64,000 nucleotides of DNA from Glaciimonas sp. CA11.2 (GTDB lineage: Bacteria > Pseudomonadota > Gammaproteobacteria > Burkholderiales > Burkholderiaceae_D): assembly GCF_034314045.1 (NCBI RefSeq), contig NZ_JAVIWL010000001.1:1054001-1118000 (forward strand), in the 5' to 3' direction. Positions 25,121 to 33,533 of this stretch are shown one piece after another; the stretch's first letter is position 1, and each line of letters opens with the position of its first letter. The translations under genes were made by a program, and so were the position numbers. The notes under the pieces were generated by a model. It was not told where the DNA came from. It saw nothing but the letters and a program-made list of their open reading frames with translations, and made no database searches.

Positions 25121-25402
25121 TTAAGCCACTCCAACAGTTGGGACTCCAAGCGACAGCGCTTGGATGACTTGCTCTGTGCGAAAGTAAACACGACGGCCTA
25201 ATTTAACGCGCGAGGGTTTTAACAGCCGGGAGATTTCATTCTCCGAGCACAATGTGATGCGCAAACCTTCTGCGCTTCGATGGAGTATTTCGGCCAACTG
25301 ACCAATTGTCATGTATGGGCCAAACTTGCCGAGCAAAAGTTCTTCTGTAGTCATAGCCTTGGTTACCGTAATGTTTCGTTTTATTACGAATGTACAAGGC
25401 AT
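25121..25402 (-). CDS. AlpA/excisionase-like HTH protein
   Basis: 93 residues; ATG at 25402 with GAAGG about 10 bases upstream (MTTEELLLGK at 25354 is an alternative start). The core GPYMTIGQLAEILHRSAEGLRITL...RLLKPSRVKLGRRVYFRTEQVIQALS is a MerR/AlpA-type winged HTH, as in excisionases and plasmid-element regulators (TIGQLAEIL then LGRRVYFRTEQV). It is divergent from nothing and reads toward the Rep-like gene. Direct repeats upstream (25470-25508) are plausible binding sites. Confidence 0.65.
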   Translation of the reverse strand: MPCTFVIKRNITVTKAMTTEELLLGKFGPYMTIGQLAEILHRSAEGLRITLCSENEISRLLKPSRVKLGRRVYFRTEQVIQALSLGVPTVGVA

Positions 25403-25469
25403 AATTTATAGACCTTCACCACCACCTGTCAAATGCAAGTCATTGATTTAAAAGACAAATTTTAACTTC

Positions 25470-25508
25470 TTGTATCGACAATTTTGCGAGTTTTGTAGCG
25501 ACAATTTT
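25470..25508. repeat. Iteron-like direct repeats upstream of AlpA-like gene
   Basis: TTGTATCGACAATTTT (25470-25485) and TTGTAGCGACAATTTT (25493-25508) match at 15 of 16 positions with a 23-bp period, about two DNA turns. A weaker third copy (AAGACAAATTTTAAC) starts near 25452. They lie between the integrase 3' end and the AlpA-like start. They suit operator sites for the HTH protein, arm-type integrase sites, or iterons for the Rep-like protein. Confidence 0.55.
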
Positions 25509-25641
25509 TAATGTCTTGTTGACCGGTTTTTAGGAAAACTCAATTAAATCAATCACAAAGAGAAAATAGGGGCATTTGTTTCCCCCTCCGATTTAAGGCG
25601 GAATTATTGTTTTGTATCAATTTGTAACAGGCGGTTTATCC

Positions 25642-26685
25642 TTATTCATCTTGCAATCTATCGAGTTTTTTCACCAAATCTTCCGCGCGTAAATGCGTAT
25701 ATCTCCGCAACATTTGCATAGACTTGTGACCGCTTATCGATGCCACTTCCTGATCGCTTAGTCCTGCTTCAACTAATCTGCTGACGGCCTCATGCCGTAA
25801 ATCGTGAAAATGGAGATCTACAAATCCAAGCGATTTCTTGATATCTCCCCATATTTTTTTAAATTGGTACGGGCTTCGCTTGCCATCCTTACCAGGCTCA
25901 CCAAAAAATACCAAGTCGATACCGCTAGGACGAAGGGGATTTTCCAACGCTGTTTTGAAGACTTCAGTTGCGACGCGAGTGAGTGGCACAGTGCGGGACG
26001 AATCATTTTTTGTATCGCTCAGACGCACTACACGCCGTTTAAGATCGACGTGGGAATGGCGTATGCCGAGAATTTCTGACTGTCGCATACCGGTTTCTAT
26101 CGCGATCATTACGATCCATCCCAGCATGGGGTTGCTGTGCTGTTTGACGGTGTTGAGTAACTGCTCCTGCTCCATGACTGTTAAGCGCCGATCACGCCCT
26201 TCTCCGGGGCTTGGCTTGCGAATATTTACCACCGGGTTGTATGTGATACCGAGCCCCCATTCTTGGGTGGCAATCGTAAATAGATGACTTAACAGGGCGA
26301 GCTCAATGCGTACCGTATTGTTTGCCTTCCCGTCAGCGAGTCGCTGATCTCTGTAAGACGCGACCAGCTCACTGCTTACGGCTGCGAGAGAATATTTACC
26401 AAAGAATTTATCCAGATGTTTTGCGGAGCCGGCCTCACTACTTTGGGTCTTCAGCTTTTTCGTCGTGGAGACTTCAGCGATATAACGTTTGAGCGCCGCG
26501 CCAAAGGTCATTCGTTCAGAGGGTGATCGAGAAATAAAAACGCCACGCACCATTTCATCTTCGGTCCGACGCGACCAGTCATCGGCGTCGCGCTTTGTGC
26601 GGAAAGTCTTGGAAGTAGTTGGCCAGCCGATCTTGCGAATGAGTGCCTTCCAGGTACCGGAAGGGGTCTTAACGATGGTTGCCAT
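25642..26685 (-). CDS. Tyrosine site-specific integrase of the island
   Basis: 347 residues, full length for a phage/ICE integrase. The N-terminus is an arm-binding-like region (KTPSGTWKALIRKIGWPTTSKTFRTK), followed by a SAM-like core-binding domain (~55-150). The catalytic domain shows all expected residues: Arg201 in TGMRQSEIL, Lys226, His294-x-x-Arg297 in HDLRHEA, His320 in SGHKS and Tyr329 in RRYTHL. The gene starts ~100 bp from the 3' end of a tRNA-Thr, the usual arrangement for an element integrated at that tRNA. No second attachment site was found inside the window, so the other end of the island probably lies to the left of base 1. Confidence 0.92.
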   Translation of the reverse strand: MATIVKTPSGTWKALIRKIGWPTTSKTFRTKRDADDWSRRTEDEMVRGVFISRSPSERMTFGAALKRYIAEVSTTKKLKTQSSEAGSAKHLDKFFGKYSLAAVSSELVASYRDQRLADGKANNTVRIELALLSHLFTIATQEWGLGITYNPVVNIRKPSPGEGRDRRLTVMEQEQLLNTVKQHSNPMLGWIVMIAIETGMRQSEILGIRHSHVDLKRRVVRLSDTKNDSSRTVPLTRVATEVFKTALENPLRPSGIDLVFFGEPGKDGKRSPYQFKKIWGDIKKSLGFVDLHFHDLRHEAVSRLVEAGLSDQEVASISGHKSMQMLRRYTHLRAEDLVKKLDRLQDE

Positions 26686-26743
26686 TTGGCCTTTGCGGAT
26701 GCTGAGTGTACTGATACTGTACTTTTAGCGTTCCACAAAAGCA

Positions 26744-26774
26744 AATGCCTCCCGTAAAATCTACGGGAGGCATT
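26744..26774 (-). terminator. Intrinsic terminator after tRNA-Thr
   Basis: ATGCCTCCCGTA (26745-26756) pairs perfectly with TACGGGAGGCAT (26762-26773) around AAATC, plus one more A-T pair outside. On the minus strand the stem is followed by TTTGCTTTT. It lies 9 bases past the tRNA 3' end and also shields the integrase promoter from tRNA transcription. Confidence 0.8.
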
Positions 26775-26782
26775 GTGTGTAT

Positions 26783-26858
26783 TGGTGCTGGCTGCAGGAC
26801 TTGAACCCGCCACCCCCTGATTACAAGTCAGGTGCTCTACCAGATGAGCTAAGCCAGC
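26783..26858 (-). tRNA. tRNA-Thr (anticodon TGT)
   Basis: 76 nt read on the minus strand with encoded CCA (26783-26785). Acceptor stem GCTGGCT/AGCCAGC, D-arm with AGCTCATCTGGTAGAGC, anticodon loop CTTGTAA in stem CCTGA/TCAGG giving anticodon TGT, and T-arm GCGGG-TTCAAGT-CCTGC. The mobile element lies on the 3' side, so this gene is probably its integration target, left functional. Confidence 0.93.
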
Positions 26859-26883
26859 AAATGTGCGAGAACAGAATTATACA

Positions 26884-27396
26884 TTACTTAATTCGCGTTA
26901 GGGTGGGTCTTCCACCTTTTTTTGGTGGTTCCGGATCTTTTTCTGGATCAGCGCTATTTTCTTTGTCGCCAGAGTTTGTACTTGGCGATGGAACCGATGT
27001 CAATGCAGGAAATCCAGCGCTTGATGCGGGCTTGGTTTGCGCATTTTGATCGTCCGGGTTGACTGGCTTTTGCTCCGCTAACTTGGTTACTTCAAACGCC
27101 ATGCCTTGTCCGTTTTCACGGGCATAAATCGCGATGACATTTTCTACCGGGACCGAAATTTCACGGGAGACGCCGCCGAACCGTGCATTGAAATTAACGA
27201 ATTCATTGTCCATTTTAAGGCTGCTGGTCGCCTCGAAACTGATGTTGAGTACGATCTCACCATTTTTTACGAACTGCTGCGGGACGCGCGTGTTGGCATC
27301 GACCTTGGCCGCCAGATAAGGGGTGAAGCCGTTGTCGGTACACCATTCGTAAATGGCGCGTAGCAAGTAGGGTTTAGTAGAAGTTTCGGACATCAT
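26884..27396 (-). CDS. sspB: SspB, ClpXP protease adaptor
   Basis: About 170 residues; I prefer the ATG at 27396 over a TTG at 27399. The N-terminal domain (TKPYLLRAIYEWCTDNGFTPYLAAKVD, VLNISFEATSSLKM, FNARFGGVSREISVPVENVIAIYARENGQGM) is the SspB fold that holds ssrA-tagged peptides. A long disordered linker rich in Pro, Ser and Lys follows, and then a basic C-terminal tail (GRPTLTRIK) corresponding to the ClpX-docking XB motif. It delivers ssrA-tagged products of ribosome rescue to ClpXP. It sits downstream of sspA, as in most proteobacteria, but a terminator separates them here. Confidence 0.93.
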   Translation of the reverse strand: MMSETSTKPYLLRAIYEWCTDNGFTPYLAAKVDANTRVPQQFVKNGEIVLNISFEATSSLKMDNEFVNFNARFGGVSREISVPVENVIAIYARENGQGMAFEVTKLAEQKPVNPDDQNAQTKPASSAGFPALTSVPSPSTNSGDKENSADPEKDPEPPKKGGRPTLTRIK

Positions 27397-27520
27397 CAAT
27401 ACGAAGGAAATACAAATGTGAACTGAAGATTTGGTATGTGCGCTAAATCAAGTGCGTAACATGCGATAAAAATAAAGCAAATTACGAGGTAATCTGAAAG
27501 ATTGGCCAAATACAAAAATC

Positions 27521-27547
27521 GTGCAGCTGCTGGGCCAGCAACTGCAC
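27521..27547 (-). terminator. Intrinsic terminator downstream of sspA
   Basis: GTGCAGCTGCT (27521-27531) pairs with AGCAACTGCAC (27537-27547) with a single G-U/mismatch position and a 5-base loop. On the minus strand it is followed by GATTTTTG. It lies ~40 bases after the sspA stop and implies that sspB has its own promoter. Confidence 0.7.
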
Positions 27548-27587
27548 AATATAACCTATTTTTATACAGGCTATTTAAATCCGTCGA

Positions 27588-28199
27588 TTAACGACGCATT
27601 ACTTTCTCTGACGGGGTCAGCGCTTCGATGTAGGCTGGACGCGAGAAAATGCGCTCAGCGTACTTCATCAACGGCGCTGCGGTCTTCGACAACTCGATAC
27701 CGTAGTGATCCAAACGCCATAGTAATGGGGCAATAGCGACATCCAACATCGAGAACTCATCACCCAACATGTACTTGTTCTTTAAGAACAAAGGTGCCAG
27801 CGTCGTCAGGCGATCGCGAATTTCTGCGCGTGCGACTTGATGACTTTTTTCTGCGCCCTTGGTTTTTTCATTTTCCAAGACGTGTACGTGAACAAACAAT
27901 TCTTTTTCAAAATTGAATAACATCAGACGTGCACGTGCGCGCATCAACGGATCAGCTGGCATCAGTTGTGGATGCGGAAAGCGCTCATCAATGTATTCGT
28001 TGATGATATTCGACTCATACAAAATCAGATCGCGCTCAACCAAAATAGGCACTTGGCCGTATGGGTTCATCGTCGAGATATCTTCCGGCTTGTTGAATAG
28101 ATCAACATCACGGATTTCAAAGTCCATGCCTTTCTCAAACAAAACGAGACGGCAACGTTGCGAAAATGGGCAGGTTGTACCTGAATAGAGAACCATCAT
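27588..28199 (-). CDS. sspA: SspA, stringent starvation protein A
   Basis: 203 residues from the second-position ATG at 28199 (MMVLYSGTTCPFSQRCRLVL), preceded by AAGGAAC. It has a glutathione-S-transferase fold: a thioredoxin-like N-domain with TTCPFSQRC and VPILVERDLILYESNIINEYIDE, then an all-helical C-domain with YMLGDEFSMLDVAIAPLLWRL. SspA binds RNA polymerase and aids stress survival and acid tolerance in other bacteria. It follows the cytochrome bc1 operon on the same strand, an arrangement seen in many betaproteobacteria. Confidence 0.93.
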   Translation of the reverse strand: MMVLYSGTTCPFSQRCRLVLFEKGMDFEIRDVDLFNKPEDISTMNPYGQVPILVERDLILYESNIINEYIDERFPHPQLMPADPLMRARARLMLFNFEKELFVHVHVLENEKTKGAEKSHQVARAEIRDRLTTLAPLFLKNKYMLGDEFSMLDVAIAPLLWRLDHYGIELSKTAAPLMKYAERIFSRPAYIEALTPSEKVMRR

Positions 28200-28284
28200 T
28201 TTATAGTTCCTTAAAAACAAAGGGGTGAGGCGCGGTACGGCTCACCCGAAAACGCATACCCGCAAAAACGCGAGCATGAAATTG

Positions 28285-29049
28285 TTATTTCACTTCTTTC
28301 CAGTACGACGCATTTAGACGCCATGCCACGACGAAAAATAATCCGAGGAAGAGTAGAACCCATACACCCAGACGCTTACGCGTGTTTTGTGTTGGCTCGC
28401 CCATCCATTCAAGATATGACACTAGGTTAGCAACTGCAACGTCATACTCCAAACGTGTCATTTTTCCTGGTGTGACTTGCTCGAACTTAGAAAACTTATG
28501 TTCAATTTTGCCTTCTTCTTCGGGGTCCTTGACGTCTTCGAACTTGGCAGTACGAATACCTTCCAACTCCCACAACACGTGTGGCATTGCGACATTGGGG
28601 TATACCATGTTGTTCCAGCCAGTTGGACGCGTATCATCCTTGTAGAAAGTACGCAGATAGGTATAGAGCCAATCCGGACCAGAACCTGCCTCAGACGCTT
28701 TAGCACGCGCAATCACCGACAAATCCGGTGGTGCGGCGCCAAACCATTCTTTGGCATCCTTCGGCGACATGGCGACGTGCATCAAATCACCCACTTTGTC
28801 GCTTGTAAACAGCAAGTTGGCTTTGATCTGATCTTCGGTCAATCCGATATCGCGCAGACGGTTATAACGCATCGACGACGCAGAGTGGCAATTCAAGCAA
28901 TAGTTAACAAATAGCTTGGCACCACTTTGCAGAGCCGACATGTCTTTGGTGCGATCCGGTGCCTTATCGAGCGGATAACCGCCTTCGCTGGCAAAAGCCA
29001 ACGCTGGCAGCAGCACAAGAGTCGCAATCAAACTTTTTAGCAATTTCAT
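28285..29049 (-). CDS. petC: Cytochrome c1 of the bc1 complex
   Basis: 254 residues. A cleavable signal peptide (residues 1-20, ending ALAFA) is followed by haem-binding CLNCH (51-55), a distal Met candidate in the NVAMPHVLWELEG region, and a C-terminal membrane anchor (WVLLFLGLFFVVAW). It carries electrons from the Rieske protein to cytochrome c in the periplasm. It is the third gene of the minus-strand petABC operon, 18 bases after petB. Confidence 0.95.
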   Translation of the reverse strand: MKLLKSLIATLVLLPALAFASEGGYPLDKAPDRTKDMSALQSGAKLFVNYCLNCHSASSMRYNRLRDIGLTEDQIKANLLFTSDKVGDLMHVAMSPKDAKEWFGAAPPDLSVIARAKASEAGSGPDWLYTYLRTFYKDDTRPTGWNNMVYPNVAMPHVLWELEGIRTAKFEDVKDPEEEGKIEHKFSKFEQVTPGKMTRLEYDVAVANLVSYLEWMGEPTQNTRKRLGVWVLLFLGLFFVVAWRLNASYWKEVK

Positions 29050-29067
29050 GTATGTCCTCTTTACGAC

Positions 29068-30471
29068 TTAATGCGGATGATAAGTAACGCGATCAGGCAC
29101 TTGCTTGAACGTGCCCATTGCGCTCCACCATGGCATCAACAGGAAGAAGCCAAAGTAAATGAAAGTACAAACCTTCGACACCACTCCCCCCAAGGCCGAT
29201 GGCGGTTGTACGCCAAGGTATCCGAGAATCACAAAAGTAATCCCGAACAAGATGTAGACATATTTATGCCAGTCAGGACGATAACGTATCGACTTGACCT
29301 TTGAGTGATCCAACCATGGCAATCCGGCAAGAATGACAACCGATACGCCCATCGCAACTACACCGAAGAATTTTGCATCAAGGACAAACATCGCCACAAT
29401 GATTGCCAAACCGATCACCGTTGCAATGAGTTTTACAATCGATGTAAGACTCGACCGCAACCATATCAAAGCAACAAAAGCAGCAATGCCGGCTTGCAGG
29501 TAAATAATAAAGTCGGATGTCACTGCGCGCAAAATCGAATAATACGGCGTGAAGTACCAAACTGGTGCGATATGCGGCGGCGTTTTCAGCGAGTCAGCAG
29601 GAACAAAGTTGTTGTACTCAAGGAAGTAACCGCCCATTTCTGGGCCGAAGAACACGACAGTACTAAAGACAATCAGGAACACAGCAACTGCCATGACATC
29701 ATGTACCGAGTAGTAAGGATGGAACGGAATACCATCCAGCGGAATACCATTGGCATCCACAGTGTCTTTGATTTCAACACCATCCGGATTATTTGATCCA
29801 ACTTCATGCAACGCAATGATATGCGCAACAACGAGGCCAATCAATACCAGAGGAATAGCAATCACATGGAACGCGAAGAAGCGATTCAGGGTTGCATCTG
29901 AGACAACGTAATCACCACGAATCCATAACGACAAATCAGGACCGATAAACGGGATTGCACCGAACAAGTTGACGATAACTTGCGCGCCCCAATAGGACAT
30001 TTGGCCCCATGGCAACAAATAGCCCATGAATGCTTCGCCCATCAGACACAAGAAAATACCGACGCCGAATAGCCAGACCAGTTCACGCGGTTTGCGATAA
30101 GAGCCGTACATCAGGCCACGCACCATATGTAGATAGACGACGATGAAAAATGCCGATGCACCGGTCGAGTGCATGTAACGCACTAACCAGCCCCACGGCA
30201 CGTCACGCATGATGTACTCAACAGAAGCAAATGCCAGCGTTGCGTCCGGTTTGTAGTGCATGACCAGAAAAATGCCGGTTACGATCTGAATCACTAATAC
30301 TAACAACGCAAGCGAACCGAAGGCGTACCAAAAGTTAAAGTTCTTAGGTGCGTAGTATTCGGAAAGATGAGCCTTCCAGGTGGAAGTGAGCGGAAAACGG
30401 GAATCAACCCAGTTCAACGCTTTGTCGGCAATCGGCGCATTAGCCGGTAGCTTCTTTTCGTGGAATGCCAT
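29068..30471 (-). CDS. petB: Cytochrome b of the bc1 complex
   Basis: 467 residues with about eight membrane helices plus a C-terminal extension. The haem-ligating His residues are recognisable in helix B (YMHSTGASAFFIVVYLHMVRGLMYGSYR) and helix D (FFAFHVIAIPLVLIGLVVAHIIALHEVG). The quinol-site PEWY-equivalent is PVWYFTPYYSILRAV. It is the core quinol-oxidising subunit of respiratory complex III. It starts 3 bases after the petA stop and is therefore coupled to it. Confidence 0.95.
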   Translation of the reverse strand: MAFHEKKLPANAPIADKALNWVDSRFPLTSTWKAHLSEYYAPKNFNFWYAFGSLALLVLVIQIVTGIFLVMHYKPDATLAFASVEYIMRDVPWGWLVRYMHSTGASAFFIVVYLHMVRGLMYGSYRKPRELVWLFGVGIFLCLMGEAFMGYLLPWGQMSYWGAQVIVNLFGAIPFIGPDLSLWIRGDYVVSDATLNRFFAFHVIAIPLVLIGLVVAHIIALHEVGSNNPDGVEIKDTVDANGIPLDGIPFHPYYSVHDVMAVAVFLIVFSTVVFFGPEMGGYFLEYNNFVPADSLKTPPHIAPVWYFTPYYSILRAVTSDFIIYLQAGIAAFVALIWLRSSLTSIVKLIATVIGLAIIVAMFVLDAKFFGVVAMGVSVVILAGLPWLDHSKVKSIRYRPDWHKYVYILFGITFVILGYLGVQPPSALGGVVSKVCTFIYFGFFLLMPWWSAMGTFKQVPDRVTYHPH

Positions 30472-30473
30472 GA

Positions 30474-31094
30474 TTAAGCCTCACCTTTCTCGTCTTTACC
30501 AATCAGAATCCTGGTATCCGACAAATACATATGACGCGGAACATCAAGATTGTTTGGAGCAGGCTTGTTCTTAAATACACGGCCAGCCAAATCGAAAGTC
30601 GAGCCATGGCATGGACATAGGAAACCACCTTCCCAGTCATCTGGCAGCGAAGGTTGTGCACCTGGCGCGAACTTGGATGACGGCGAGCAACCGAGATGCG
30701 GGCAAATACCAACCAGCACCAATGTGGATTCATGGCCGACGTGACCACGATTATTTGCTTTGTTTTTACAATAGTCGGGAAGATCCATTGTATAGGGCTT
30801 GAGCGATTCCGGATCGGCGACTTCAGAAGCGGTATGTTCGAGTCCCTTCATTTGCTCCGGCGTACGTTTCATGATCCACACTGGCTTACCGCGCCATTCG
30901 AACACTTTCATCTCTCCGGGGTTAATACCGGAAATATCTACTTCTACTGGTGCTCCTGCGGCTTTAGCGCGCTCAGACGGCTGGAAGGTAGACACAAAGG
31001 CCCCCGCTGTGGCCAAACCTGCCACACCACCCACCGCACACGTAGCGACGAGCAAACCACGTCGACTTGAATCGACCTGCTTTTCGATACTCAT
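30474..31094 (-). CDS. petA: Rieske iron-sulfur subunit of the bc1 complex
   Basis: 206 residues. The N-terminus SSRRGLLVATCAVGGVAGLATAGAF is a twin-arginine signal that remains as a membrane anchor. The [2Fe-2S] boxes are CPHLGC (131-136) and CPCHGS (160-165), giving Cys131, His133, Cys160 and His163 as ligands and Cys136/Cys162 as the disulfide. First gene of the petABC operon. The 296-bp gap to the divergent mscL holds both promoters. Confidence 0.95.
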   Translation of the reverse strand: MSIEKQVDSSRRGLLVATCAVGGVAGLATAGAFVSTFQPSERAKAAGAPVEVDISGINPGEMKVFEWRGKPVWIMKRTPEQMKGLEHTASEVADPESLKPYTMDLPDYCKNKANNRGHVGHESTLVLVGICPHLGCSPSSKFAPGAQPSLPDDWEGGFLCPCHGSTFDLAGRVFKNKPAPNNLDVPRHMYLSDTRILIGKDEKGEA

Positions 31095-31390
31095 ACCAAC
31101 CCCAATCAGTCAAAATACGAAACCTGCATGAAACTTCTAGCAACCCTAGATTATAACGAAGCTGACCGCTGTTTTAAAGGAAATAGATACTTTGTCACTT
31201 AAATTCACGGAACTTTTTTTTATTTCTAAGTAGAAATGGCAAAATCGGCCTGACTTTTCCCCTCTGAAACATGGTTTTGCCGCAGCATAGCGGTGTATAT
31301 GGCAAAAAAGTCACATTCTGATAACCCACCAAGTTCTCAACGCGATATAAAATAGCACTTTATTAAAAGATTATCCGGGAGAAACCCATC

Positions 31391-31795
31391 ATGAGCATGC
31401 TTGAAGAATTTAAGGCATTTGCAGTCAAGGGGAACGTGATTGATCTTGCTGTCGGTGTGATTATTGGCGGAGCCTTCGGAAAAATTGTGGATTCTCTAGT
31501 GCAGGACATAATCATGCCGATCATCGGCAGGATTTTTGGCGGCCTCGACTTTTCTAATTACTACGTCGCCCTGAACGGGCAGGCAGCGTCGATGACATTA
31601 GTCGAAGCGAAAAAAGCTGGCGCTGTATTGGCGTATGGCAATTTCATCACTATTTTGCTGAACTTCCTTATCTTAGCCTTCATCATTTTTCAGATGGTAC
31701 GATTGGTCAACAAGGTCAGAACCGCAACGCCACCCGCTGCTGATCCTGAAAGCACCGTGTTGCTAAGAGAAATTCGCGACTCTCTCAAAAAATAA
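31391..31795 (+). CDS. mscL: Large-conductance mechanosensitive channel MscL
   Basis: 134 residues with GGGAGAA upstream of the [46 protein letters not shown] is the amphipathic S1 helix plus TM1. The second membrane helix is [19 protein letters not shown], and the C-terminal helix ends [11 protein letters not shown]. It is a pentameric safety valve opened by membrane tension on hypo-osmotic shock. Stand-alone gene with its own terminator. Confidence 0.95.
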   Translation: MSMLEEFKAFAVKGNVIDLAVGVIIGGAFGKIVDSLVQDIIMPIIGRIFGGLDFSNYYVALNGQAASMTLVEAKKAGAVLAYGNFITILLNFLILAFIIFQMVRLVNKVRTATPPAADPESTVLLREIRDSLKK

Positions 31796-31857
31796 ATTGC
31801 GCAAGACACAATCCCTTGCTCAACTGATCCTTCAATTATTTTGAAGCGCGCTGATTT

Positions 31858-31886
31858 AAAGCCCGTTGCATTGACGGGCTTTTTAT
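31858..31886 (+). terminator. Intrinsic terminator after mscL
   Basis: AAAGCCCGT (31858-31866) pairs with ACGGGCTTT (31874-31882) around TGCATTG, and the stem runs into TTTTT. It lies 63 bases past the mscL stop. Confidence 0.85.
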
Positions 31887-32065
31887 TGGGAACAAAAGGA
31901 AAAGTACAGATACAAAAACAACAGTGAAAAGTTGCCGCGTGAACAAGTTTGCGCTAACCTATTCCTCAGAAAGTCTCATCAACACGCACTTTAATAATTC
32001 CTGATTGCTCCGTAAAGGGCTGTTACCTTGTCCAGGCGTACCTCCGGATATTAAGCACATGCTGA

Positions 32066-32680
32066 ATGACCCAATATCTTGCGAAGGAAATCGAATTGTC
32101 TTCTACTGAACTACAACCGGCGCAACTGAAAATCTGGCTTGCCGCCGTTGCCCAAAAAGACGCCAGCGCCTTCCGTTCTCTCTACGACGCAACATCATCG
32201 AAACTGTTTGGCTTCGCGCTACGTATATTAGTTAAGCGTGAAGCGGCAGAAGAGGTTTTACAAGAAAGTTTCATCAACATTTGGAACAGTGCCGGTAGTT
32301 ATCAACCCGGCCTTGCGGCTCCCATGACGTGGATGACGACAATCGTACGCAATAAAGCCTTCGATATTTTGCGCCGCACTGACCATGACGTTGAAATTGA
32401 TGCGGATACTTTTGACAAAGAGGTCATTACCGCCATGGAAAGTGCAGATCCAACGCCGTTAGAAGCGCTGCAGCTGAGCGCCGATTCAAAAGCGCTCGCG
32501 GGCTGCCTGGCAAAACTCGAGGGCTTGCACCGACAAGCGATAGCATTATCTTTTTTTCATGATCTCTCGCACAGCGAGGTAGCAGATCAAATGAAGCTCC
32601 CCATCGGGACCATTAAAACTTGGATCCGGCGAGGATTAGAGCGATTACGGACCTGCCTAGGCAAGCTGGAGCAAAATTAA
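32066..32680 (+). CDS. ECF-family RNA polymerase sigma factor
   Basis: 204 residues. Region 2 shows FRSLYDATSSKLFGFALRIL...EEVLQESFINIWNSAGSYQ and MTWMTTIVRNKAFDILRR. Region 4 shows ALSFFHDLSHSEVADQMKLPIGTIKTWIRRGLERLR, ending in an HTH. It directs polymerase to stress-responsive promoters. Its stop codon overlaps the start of the next gene (TAATG), a typical sigma/anti-sigma pair, resembling the SigK/RskA type common in Burkholderiales. Which signal it answers cannot be told from sequence. Confidence 0.9.
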   Translation: MTQYLAKEIELSSTELQPAQLKIWLAAVAQKDASAFRSLYDATSSKLFGFALRILVKREAAEEVLQESFINIWNSAGSYQPGLAAPMTWMTTIVRNKAFDILRRTDHDVEIDADTFDKEVITAMESADPTPLEALQLSADSKALAGCLAKLEGLHRQAIALSFFHDLSHSEVADQMKLPIGTIKTWIRRGLERLRTCLGKLEQN

Positions 32681-33405
32681 TGAATATTCTTCAAAACCAA
32701 GCATTATTAGAGAAGTTAGCAGCAGAGTTTGTGCTTGGCACACTACGCGGCGGGGCACGCCGACGCTTTGAAAGCTATTTGCTCGACAGTGCAGCGCTGC
32801 GACTGACGGTGGCGGAATGGCAAGACCGTTTGTATCCAATGGCAGAAATGACTCCGGCGAGTAAGCCATCGGTAAGCGTATGGCTCACCATTGAAAAACG
32901 CCTTGGACTACAAATACTCGCAGCGCGCAAACGCAAAGCATCATTCTGGCTATCACTACGAGAAGATCTGAGTTTCTGGCGCGGGCTTGGCTTGGTGTCT
33001 ACCACCGCAGCTTTGATTTTGGTATCGCTGCTAATGACTAAACAACTGGCACCCATTCCGGTTGCACCGGTCACGTCTTACGTCGCGATGTTGAGCGATG
33101 ATAAAGCAACACCCATTGCCGTGGTGACTGCGGCACAGAATGGTCAGATGGTTGTGAAAGTGATCGCAGCGCAATCGGTGGCGGCTGATAAGAGTCTCGA
33201 ATTGTGGGCGGTTCCAAAAGAGGGTCCACCACGTTCGCTGGGTCTGGTTGCAGCCAATGGCAGTGTGACATTGCCTCTACCTGCGAATGCTACGCCACAA
33301 TCGATACCAATATTGGCTGTAACGTTGGAGCCAAAAGGAGGCTCACCGAATCCAAACGGACCAACAGGACCGGTCGTATTCAAGGGAGCGTGGGTTCAAA
33401 TATAA
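32680..33405 (+). CDS. Anti-sigma factor, RskA-like
   Basis: 241 residues from the ATG overlapping the sigma factor stop. The N-terminal cytoplasmic helical domain has LLEKLAAEFVLGTLRGGARRRFE, the typical anti-sigma start. A single membrane span follows (GLVSTTAALILVSLLMT, ~112-128), then a periplasmic anti-sigma-K domain (KSLELWAVPKEGPPRSLG, ILAVTLEPKGGSPNPNGPTGPVVFKG). It should hold the sigma factor at the membrane until an envelope signal releases it. Confidence 0.88.
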   Translation: MNILQNQALLEKLAAEFVLGTLRGGARRRFESYLLDSAALRLTVAEWQDRLYPMAEMTPASKPSVSVWLTIEKRLGLQILAARKRKASFWLSLREDLSFWRGLGLVSTTAALILVSLLMTKQLAPIPVAPVTSYVAMLSDDKATPIAVVTAAQNGQMVVKVIAAQSVAADKSLELWAVPKEGPPRSLGLVAANGSVTLPLPANATPQSIPILAVTLEPKGGSPNPNGPTGPVVFKGAWVQI

Positions 33406-33501
33406 GCGAGTTAGTTAGCGCCGTATCGTAAGATGCAGCGTTAATTCACCTACATAATTTGATGAGCGATCAGGCCCGAATGAGGCTGAGGGATAAAAAT
33501 G

Positions 33502-33529
33502 AGGACCGAACGATTGTTCGGTCCTTTTG
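33502..33529. terminator. Bidirectional intrinsic terminator
   Basis: AGGACCGAAC (33502-33511) pairs perfectly with GTTCGGTCCT (33516-33525) around GATT, followed by TTTT on the plus strand and by a T-rich tail (CATTTTTATCC) on the minus strand. It lies between the convergent anti-sigma and cardiolipin synthase genes and probably serves both. Confidence 0.85.
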
Positions 33530-33533
33530 CTTT

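Noticed and set aside
32620..32679. Upstream start for the anti-sigma factor
   Set aside because: The extra 20 codons overlap the sigma factor's region 4; the TAATG overlap at 32678-32682 is the more natural start.
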